From Gloeobacterales cyanobacterium ES-bin-313 (GTDB lineage Bacteria > Cyanobacteriota > Cyanobacteriia > Gloeobacterales > Gloeobacteraceae): a stretch of 55,067 bases of DNA. Positions 7,514 through 13,804 of the stretch are shown one piece after another (positions within the stretch are counted from its first letter, which is position 1; every line of letters starts with the position of its first letter). Where the stretch lies: the NCBI GenBank assembly GCA_014379585.1, contig JACMLN010000042.1:1-55067 (forward strand), in the 5' to 3' direction. Position numbers and translations under genes: made by a program. Under the pieces are notes generated by a model. The model did not search any database, was not told the origin of the DNA, and saw only the letters and a program-made list of their open reading frames with translations.

Positions 7514-8521
7514 CTACGGAGGGCTCATCTGAAAAATCTGCGGAGCAACCATCTCTGCTAGCGCTTGTCCAGCCGCCGCCGTGGGATGCGCTTCGTCCCA
7601 GAACAAGTACTCCTCAGGGTTCGCGCACACCGAAGTGGGCGTTACACAGGGCGTGGTCGTGTTCGTGAAACCGAATTGATCGGGGTGGTTGAGAAACTGG
7701 TTAAAGCTTGCCTGGAAGTCCAGGAGAATAATATTCAGATCGGGTCGAGTTTTTTGCAATTCATCCAGAGCAGCTTTGAGTTTGTCGTTGAACTGCTTCA
7801 CTTCCTTACTCAGCGATGGCAGTGCTTCTGGGTTGGCTTGGGTGAGCGGAAATCGGCTCAGATCCGGGACGTTGCTGATCACGATGTTGCGGGCACCGTA
7901 GGCATACAGCGTCGAAACGGCAGTTGAGAGGTTCTGCACAGGAACGGTGAAGTCCAGTTCACGGCCAGACAGAAAATCATTCAGAAAATCGTTGGCGCCG
8001 GCAGTGATGAAGTAGAGCGTCTGTGGTGTGACCGTGGGTCTCGGCTGGCTGAAGGTGCCGAGTTGGTAGAGCAGCCCTGGTGTTTCTGGGGGTGGACCAC
8101 CAGGAGCAATGGGCTGTTTTAAGAAAAAGCCCGAGGGAGCACCACCAAAGGCAAAGTTTTGCCCACCTGTCGTACTCGGTACCAAGCTAATGCCCAAGGG
8201 GGAGAGGACATTCTCAATCCACAGCGGCCCGTTGGAGAATCGACCACTAAAGTAAGGCGGGCTGGGAGGAAACAGACCACCGTTTGCATTGAAGACATTT
8301 CCGGTATCGACCAGACTATCGCCAAACACATAAACGTCTTCGACAGATTCCGGTGGTATTGGTGCGTTGGATTGGCTAGAGACGCTGGAACTAAGCACCT
8401 TGCCATCAATGACTGGGCTATCGGTTTGGGCTTGAGTAGCCATGGGAGCAGCCATCAAGAAGGCTGCGGCACAAGTACCAAGCCATAAACGAACACGAGA
8501 AGATCGAAAAGTAGTGGACAT
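7514..8521 (-). CDS. secreted SGNH/GDSL esterase-lipase
   Basis: The start at 8521 follows AAGGAG by 6 bp and yields 335 residues; the much longer upstream frame overlaps the neighbouring gene and is rejected. An N-terminal signal peptide (WLGTCAAAFLMAAPMATQAQ) predicts export. Block I is VYVFGDSLVDTGNVF with the nucleophile Ser, block III is FITAGANDFLND, and block V is DEAHPTAAAGQALAE with the Asp-His pair. These define a GDSL hydrolase of the thermolabile-hemolysin/phospholipase-like branch acting on lipid or ester substrates outside the membrane. The nitroreductase-like gene ends 56 bp upstream on the same strand, so the two may be cotranscribed. Confidence 0.9.
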   Translation of the reverse strand: MSTTFRSSRVRLWLGTCAAAFLMAAPMATQAQTDSPVIDGKVLSSSVSSQSNAPIPPESVEDVYVFGDSLVDTGNVFNANGGLFPPSPPYFSGRFSNGPLWIENVLSPLGISLVPSTTGGQNFAFGGAPSGFFLKQPIAPGGPPPETPGLLYQLGTFSQPRPTVTPQTLYFITAGANDFLNDFLSGRELDFTVPVQNLSTAVSTLYAYGARNIVISNVPDLSRFPLTQANPEALPSLSKEVKQFNDKLKAALDELQKTRPDLNIILLDFQASFNQFLNHPDQFGFTNTTTPCVTPTSVCANPEEYLFWDEAHPTAAAGQALAEMVAPQIFQMSPP

Positions 8522-8577
8522 AAGAAACTCCTTGGTTGTGAAATCTATGTAGGGTGGAGGGAAGGAAAATTCCGGGA

Positions 8578-9873
8578 TCAGTCCGGATGCCAGAGGGCCA
8601 TGTGTCGAGCGTGGGTGTCTAGATAAGCCCCTGGCTGGAAGTAGTGGTCGTAAAAATCGAGATCCAAGTGGTGGGCTTGTAGGTAGGTCGTCACCAACAC
8701 GCTGGGTACGGTGCCTGGAAACTTGCCGAAGCGGTCGTACACGTACTGAGCCATCAATCCCACGCACTCGATAAAGGCATCACAGTGTCTTTTGGCACTG
8801 AGCCGCATCCGCCGCGACTCCAACCAAGGACCAGGGGTATCTGGGTGGAAGGGGCCGCCTGACCCAAATTTTCGTTCGATAAAGGCGGCAACTGCTGCGT
8901 GCATGTCGGGGTAGTGCGGTGGGCAGAAAGCTTCAAATACTCCAGCGCGCCCAGTCGGGTTCGGGAGCGCCCAGCGCGAGTCGGTGTCGTAGCGAAAGCC
9001 CAGACCAGGGATCGCCGGATCGCCGCTTGCCCCCAGCATCGTCGAGGGGTAGATGCCGTTAAACATCCAGCCACCCAGACCGATCGCCTGCAAAATCAGC
9101 ATCCCCGCGTAGCAGCAGGTCGAAAGTTCCGCAGTACCAGCGGTGAGGCACATCTGCTCCATGTAGCTCAGCGCGTAAGAACGCTCAAGCCCAAGCAATT
9201 GTCGGAAGCGCTCAAGCCCTGGGATCTGCTCTCGGTGAACATCATCGTAGAGAAAGTAGCCGTTCTCGACGATATTGCAAAGAGCAGCAATCAAGTGCTG
9301 GGCAATATCAGCCACTGGGATCAGCAGGAGACTACCTGGCTGGTTGACGCACCAGGTATTGTGTCCTTCCATGTGGGGTTCGTTGGGGGGGATATTCAGC
9401 CGACCGGTCTCCAGTTTGCGGATGCGTTTGCGATGAAGAGCCAGTAGGTGTTCGAGGTCGAAGTGCTCATCTTGTGCTTTTTGGGCTGGAGCATCCCGCG
9501 TCTCAAACAGATAGAGTCCGCTGTCATCGGTAAAAAAGACTTCGCTGGTGTGAAAGCCAGCGGCGGAAGGGAAGGTGCGTCCACCAGCGGCAGCGGAATA
9601 GTTGGAGAAGTTCGGCGCGTAGCGCCCATGGCGGGTGATCATGTGGTGCCAGCCACTGTTGCCAGCGGCAGCAGTGAGCACCAGCATCCGCTCCAGTTCC
9701 GTCAGTGGTAGGGGCTTCTGGCGCGAGGTGAATGCCTGAGGGCCGTCGGGAATGGAGGCTCCTAACGAGAAGCGGCGCGATCGCCGACCAAAGAGAGCTT
9801 GTACCAGGGGAAATTCGAGAACAGATTGGAGACCATCAAGTGTGATGGTCGCTGTGGATGTGCTTGCTGTCAT
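8578..9873 (-). CDS. nitroreductase/SagB-like protein, uncharacterised
   Basis: A 431-residue cytoplasmic protein. The N-terminal region has RRSRRFSLG, then PLPLTELERMLVLTAAAG, and GGRTFPSAAGFHTSEVFF followed by SGLYLFETRD, a pattern recalling the RRSxR, xxPSxG and GLYxY motifs of FMN-binding nitroreductases and SagB dehydrogenases. The remaining 300 residues are unfamiliar, with ENGYFLYDDVHREQIPG, paired cysteines (STCCYAGML) and a His-rich C-terminus (YLQAHHLDLDFYDHYF). No azoline biosynthesis partner is present. It precedes the GDSL esterase on the same strand. The fold assignment is tentative; an FMN-dependent oxidoreductase is the best guess. Confidence 0.55.
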   Translation of the reverse strand: MTASTSTATITLDGLQSVLEFPLVQALFGRRSRRFSLGASIPDGPQAFTSRQKPLPLTELERMLVLTAAAGNSGWHHMITRHGRYAPNFSNYSAAAGGRTFPSAAGFHTSEVFFTDDSGLYLFETRDAPAQKAQDEHFDLEHLLALHRKRIRKLETGRLNIPPNEPHMEGHNTWCVNQPGSLLLIPVADIAQHLIAALCNIVENGYFLYDDVHREQIPGLERFRQLLGLERSYALSYMEQMCLTAGTAELSTCCYAGMLILQAIGLGGWMFNGIYPSTMLGASGDPAIPGLGFRYDTDSRWALPNPTGRAGVFEAFCPPHYPDMHAAVAAFIERKFGSGGPFHPDTPGPWLESRRMRLSAKRHCDAFIECVGLMAQYVYDRFGKFPGTVPSVLVTTYLQAHHLDLDFYDHYFQPGAYLDTHARHMALWHPD

Positions 9874-10244
9874 GTCATTTCTGCTCCGAGGATGGGAGAC
9901 CGTTGCCGTTGCGCTCTCAGGTAAGCCAGAGTTTGCCGGGGCGTTCGACCACCTTTGCTTGTTCGCTGTCTATCTGGGGCGAATAGGCGAGAACTTTAGG
10001 GCCATCGTTCTATTTCTGTAGTGCTGTCAGAGTACAAGAGGCTCCAGAAGTAGAAGATTCGAGCCTTCCAGGAGATTAGTTCTGATCTTTCAAAGCTCAA
10101 AAGCTAAAGTTTCTGCCCAGGCAACCCATAGAGAAAGTGAACGCGGGCAGGCTATTCTGAGCGTCCACTTCTTGGGATAGCTCTAGAAATGACCAGATCG
10201 CTTGAGCAATCCTCTCGACAAAAATTTTGAAGGAGCAACAAACC
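9874..10244. other. Divergent intergenic region
   Basis: This 371 bp separates the divergent nitroreductase-like gene and the small exported protein. I see no RNA gene, repeat or convincing small gene in it. A Shine-Dalgarno AAGGAG lies at 10230-10235 for the rightward gene. Confidence 0.4.
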
Positions 10245-10640
10245 ATGGACAATAAACGTATGTCAGTCAAGTTTTCAATTTCCGCAATTGCGCTCTCAGT
10301 AGTCCTCATCCTCACCAATAGCGCGATCGCTTCTGCTGAAGCATATAAAACGAGCAGAGGGGCAGTCGTAGTCACAGGTTTAACACCGACACAGCGCTAT
10401 CAAATCAGAACCCTGAGTGTCGAAAACAAGCCAGGTTCTCGCCAAGACAAGTCAGCAAATCGGTGTGGTGAAGTTGTTGTTGAGAAAGCGGATAAGTATC
10501 AAACATTAGTTGTTGGTACAGAAACGCTCGATCCTGCTACCTTGCCCATCCAAACATACGTTAGATGTGCGCCGAAGGCTCCTCCAGCAGCCATGACACC
10601 ATCTGGTGTTGTTCTCGCAACACCGCCAGAGCCTAAGTGA
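10245..10640 (+). CDS. small exported protein, unknown
   Basis: The chosen start MDNKRMSVKF lies 9 bp after AAGGAG and gives 131 residues. A signal peptide spans about residues 6-32 (ISAIALSVVLILTNSAIASAEA). The mature part is about 100 residues with two cysteines (NRCGEVV and YVRCAPK) that may form a disulfide in the periplasm, and a Pro-rich C-terminus. I recognise no family. It stands alone, 225 bp ahead of the sigma-like gene, separated by a short inverted-repeat element. Confidence 0.65.
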   Translation: MDNKRMSVKFSISAIALSVVLILTNSAIASAEAYKTSRGAVVVTGLTPTQRYQIRTLSVENKPGSRQDKSANRCGEVVVEKADKYQTLVVGTETLDPATLPIQTYVRCAPKAPPAAMTPSGVVLATPPEPK

Positions 10641-10643
10641 GGC

Positions 10644-10748
10644 GTTGCACAACGGAAATGGTTTGCATCAAACCCTGTTGACGGGATCTCAATGTTGAGG
10701 TACTCATACAGGAGACTCCTCCCTACCATCATCACTCCGTTGTGCAAC
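10644..10748. repeat. 105-bp element bounded by perfect 13-bp inverted repeats
   Basis: GTTGCACAACGGA at 10644-10656 is the exact reverse complement of TCCGTTGTGCAAC at 10736-10748. The ends resemble insertion-sequence termini of the type beginning GGCGTTGCACAA. The 79 bp between hold no gene. It could be a miniature transposable element or simply a long-loop terminator after the exported-protein gene. A clear target-site duplication is not visible. Confidence 0.5.
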
Positions 10749-10866
10749 ATCTTTGATTTTGGGTAGGGGCTAAAGTTTCGGACAAATGGGTCCATATGGA
10801 CGCGGATCTGTGCTGCAGCGTGTTCTCGTCGCAGCCGCCAAACCGGAAAAGTGAGGACAGAACGCA

Positions 10867-12627
10867 ATGAGAGTTTTCAACTTGACCCGCGAGACCCAGC
10901 CAAGCATCGCCGATGCGCTACATGAATTGGCCGTGCGGCTGCAGCCGTTGGTGAGACAGTGGCACGCAGTCCGTCGAGAAACAGCCATTGCGTTCGCCGA
11001 ACGCGCTGCACAACTCGCCAGATTAGAACGTGCGGCCAATCGGGTTGGCATGGTCGAGATGCACCGACTGCTGCGTCACCTCTGCCGCCAATACTGCAAC
11101 GCCCGCAACACGGCGCAGGGGGGAAGTTTCGATGTAGAAGTGTTTGAAGAAGAAGTGCTGCTGCTTTTGCACGAACGCCTACCACAATTCGAACCTCAGC
11201 GAGGCCGTTTTTCCACTTGGCTGAGTCACTATATTTTGCAAGAAGCATTCAGTAGCCTGCAGCGCAGTGTCAACCCCCGCTGGGGGCGACCGGCAGCGAT
11301 TACAGAACGGGGGCGACTGCAGCAACAAACAGCGCGGCACCTTGCTCAAGCCACATCGGCGAGCAGAGCAGTTGGTTCTGGGGGGGACGCACCCCCAGAT
11401 TTGCTGGAAGGCATCTGCGCTGTCCCATCGGATCTTGGAGAGACACTGCTTGAGCAGCAGTGCCACGAGCAGTTTCTACAAGCAGTCGAACAGTTAAGTG
11501 AAGCGAACCGCTTATTGCTCGAACGTATTTTCCTGCGCAGTGAAGTCAAGCAGGACGTTGCCCGCTCCATGGGCTGTTCACCTGGACGGATTTCTCAGAA
11601 ATTGAGCGATATCAAAAAACGTCTGGCCGAACTACTCGGGCCAGATTTTAACGACGAGTGCGGCGAGACCAGCTTTTGCTGTGGTGCTCAGTGTGCACGT
11701 CGGCAGGGGGCGCAGGCCGGAAAATCGCCACGCCCACAACCCGCAGGTGCTTCCGTCGCTCAGGATCTACGAAATACAGCAGATCTAATAGAAGCCATTC
11801 CAGAACTGTTGCACCGCAGCGGGTGGCCTGGCGTGACAGGCGTAATACAGCCTTGCTCCGACCCAGCCGAACAAGACAGATGGGATCAGCTCATGGCCAA
11901 GCCAGTTCCACCCCAAAATAATGAATGGTGGTATCTGGGAGCAATAGCAGCGGGGATCACCGTGGTTTTGCTCGCTAGCCGTGCTCGACTGATCGACTCC
12001 CCTACTCCGCAAACCCTGGCGCGCGATCCACTGCCACCACCGGAGCATTCACACGTTGAGCCACAAACGAAAACTGTCCCTCACCCCTCCATCTTGCCCA
12101 ATATCAAACCTCCCTCCAAGTCCCAAAAGCCAACCCAAACAGAGCCTTCTTCTACTGCTTTGCCGAATACAACACCACCTCGACAAAAGCTGCGAAAGCC
12201 AACGAAAGCCTTGCCCCCCTCGGAAGACATCCTGCAGGTGCCTCTGTCAGTGAAGCGCTCCCCTGCGCCGCTCATCGCCACTGCCCCAGAAACGACCGTC
12301 CTACGGGGCAACACCGATGCCGCTGCTCGAAGCTATGCTGGCGCACTCTGTAAAGCCGTAAGTGGGTTGCCACAACAGCCCAATGCCGAGGGGCCGACGG
12401 TGCTTGCAGTGCAGTTGGCTGTAATGGCTGGTCAGGTTCACCTAGAAAAAGCACCCGAAGTGCTGCTCTCCGGTGGCGCTGACCAAGACAGGGCATTACT
12501 CGATGCCCTGCAGGCGTTGCAGACACGAGGACTGCCCAGATGGCCAAACGGTGCAGAACGTACAGCACACTTCTTGCTCACATTTGACAATGGTGAGCAG
12601 CAGCCACTCGATTGCCGACCAGAATGA
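10867..12627 (+). CDS. sigma-70-like factor fused to a transmembrane segment and TonB-like C-terminal domain
   Basis: This 586-residue protein has several parts. Residues about 65-133 form a sigma region 2 (FDVEVFEEEVLLLLHERLPQ, then FEPQRGRFSTWLSHYILQ). Residues about 200-257 form region 4 with a helix-turn-helix (VKQDVARSMGCSPGRISQKL). A cysteine patch follows (C265, C271, C272, C276). One TM lies near 356-371 (YLGAIAAGITVVLLAS), then a Pro/Lys/Thr-rich linker (380-460), and a C-terminal domain of TonB_C type. Region 3 is absent, as in ECF factors. The topology puts the sigma part in the cytoplasm and the tail in the periplasm. Known families suggest release by proteolysis; that is inference. 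A CHAT fragment follows directly. Confidence 0.75.
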   Translation: MRVFNLTRETQPSIADALHELAVRLQPLVRQWHAVRRETAIAFAERAAQLARLERAANRVGMVEMHRLLRHLCRQYCNARNTAQGGSFDVEVFEEEVLLLLHERLPQFEPQRGRFSTWLSHYILQEAFSSLQRSVNPRWGRPAAITERGRLQQQTARHLAQATSASRAVGSGGDAPPDLLEGICAVPSDLGETLLEQQCHEQFLQAVEQLSEANRLLLERIFLRSEVKQDVARSMGCSPGRISQKLSDIKKRLAELLGPDFNDECGETSFCCGAQCARRQGAQAGKSPRPQPAGASVAQDLRNTADLIEAIPELLHRSGWPGVTGVIQPCSDPAEQDRWDQLMAKPVPPQNNEWWYLGAIAAGITVVLLASRARLIDSPTPQTLARDPLPPPEHSHVEPQTKTVPHPSILPNIKPPSKSQKPTQTEPSSTALPNTTPPRQKLRKPTKALPPSEDILQVPLSVKRSPAPLIATAPETTVLRGNTDAAARSYAGALCKAVSGLPQQPNAEGPTVLAVQLAVMAGQVHLEKAPEVLLSGGADQDRALLDALQALQTRGLPRWPNGAERTAHFLLTFDNGEQQPLDCRPE

Positions 12628-12709
12628 GGCCATTCTGGTCGGGGTTCTGATGGCACTGGAGGTTTCCGGTCTGGATCTGCGCGGTACAAAGCTGGTAGTG
12701 TTTTCGGCC
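12617..12709 (+). pseudogene. CHAT-domain fragment
   Basis: The + strand here encodes GVLMALEVSGLDLRGTKLVV then FSA, closely matching GVLTALEAQGLDLEGTELAV and LSA of the intact CHAT protein at 13805-16588. The residue aligned with the catalytic Cys is Thr, and similarity ends after it. It begins inside the last codons of the sigma-like gene, in another frame, and no start or remaining domain is present. It is a relic of a CHAT gene that once lay downstream of, and on the same strand as, the sigma-like gene. The rest of 12710-12965 shows no gene. Confidence 0.7.
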
Positions 12710-12965
12710 ACTGTTAAAAACCTAAAGTTATCGCCCATTCGGCCCAAATAGAAAGTGAAGCAGCATGAGTGTTATACACACTTGCTTTACTAGGCAAAAA
12801 GCTTTCCCCAACTCGACTTGACCGCACAGGAGTCCTAGAACTCCTGCTGTGAAGTGGCGTGTCTGCACGCCTTCTCTGCACGATATCTGCACAAGTACCT
12901 GTTGAGGACTCTGCTGCTGATCATCTCCTCGCTTCCACAACAACAAACCTTACCAGAGAGAAACC

Positions 12966-13799
12966 ATGAAATCACGATCCAGCTTTATCGGTGCATCTGC
13001 TGCCCTACTTACCACCTTTACCTTAATGTTAGGCAGCCCATCACCAGCTAACGCCGAAACCAGTGTCCACCTTCTCCTCGGCAACCCCAGTGGTGCAACC
13101 ACCCACGCTTCCAACCGCTCTAACTATCTGCTGGTCAAACCTCAGTACGCCCTCTCCTATAGCGATTACACCAAGATCCCCAATTGGGTAAGCTGGCAAC
13201 TCAATCAATCTTGGCTCGGCAGTGCCGACAGCCAATACCCCGACAGCCTTGACAGTACTTTGCCTCTTGGCTGGCAGCAAATACCTGCGGACAATTGTTA
13301 TTCATGCAGTGGCTTCGACAGGGGGCATATGACTCCTGCCGCTGACCGTAGCAACACTGCAGAGAGCAACTCTGCAACATTTGTGATGACCAATATCATT
13401 CCTATGGCTCCCGAAAACGCTCAAGGCCCCTGGAGGGATTTGGAGGAATACTGTCGAGAACTAGTAGCTCAAGGCAAAGAACTCTACATTATTTCTGGAG
13501 GGCACGGGACAGGGAAGACAATGTCTTCAACTCTGCTTGGTCAGTCGATAAATGTACCCGCGAAAACCTGGAAAGTCATTTTAGTTCTGGATAGACCAGA
13601 CTCGGGGCTAGAAGGTGTCAACGCTGAAACTCGTGTTATCGCTGTCGATATACCTAACGAATCGGGAGTCCGAAATAATGATTGGCGCAGTTACCGCGTA
13701 ACTGTGGATTCGATCGAAGCTGCGACTGGCTTGAATTTTCTTTCCAATGTGTCCCCATCTGTAGAGAGAACACTTGAGGCGAGAGTAGATAACCAGTAA
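12966..13799 (+). CDS. nucA: secreted DNA/RNA non-specific endonuclease (NucA type)
   Basis: A 277-residue protein with a signal peptide ending near ANA-ET (residue 30). The beta-beta-alpha metal motif DRGHMTPAADR has the catalytic His at 121, and the downstream TNIIPMAPENAQGPWRDLE supplies the metal-binding Asn and conserved Glu, as in the Anabaena sugar-nonspecific nuclease NucA. Two nearby cysteines (CYSC, residues 111-114) may form an extracytoplasmic disulfide. The nuclease should act in the periplasm or outside. Anabaena NucA needs a cytoplasmic inhibitor (NuiA); no such gene is obvious here. Its end is 5 bp from the convergent end of the CHAT gene. Confidence 0.92.
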   Translation: MKSRSSFIGASAALLTTFTLMLGSPSPANAETSVHLLLGNPSGATTHASNRSNYLLVKPQYALSYSDYTKIPNWVSWQLNQSWLGSADSQYPDSLDSTLPLGWQQIPADNCYSCSGFDRGHMTPAADRSNTAESNSATFVMTNIIPMAPENAQGPWRDLEEYCRELVAQGKELYIISGGHGTGKTMSSTLLGQSINVPAKTWKVILVLDRPDSGLEGVNAETRVIAVDIPNESGVRNNDWRSYRVTVDSIEAATGLNFLSNVSPSVERTLEARVDNQ

Positions 13800-13804
13800 C
13801 AAAA

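Noticed and set aside
8522-8767. Long N-terminal extension of the GDSL esterase
   Set aside because: It overlaps the neighbouring gene and would hide the signal peptide; a good ribosome site marks 8521.
12826-12852. AGGAGT...ACTCCT hairpin as a terminator of the sigma-like gene
   Set aside because: No T-run and 200 bp past the stop; left unassigned.
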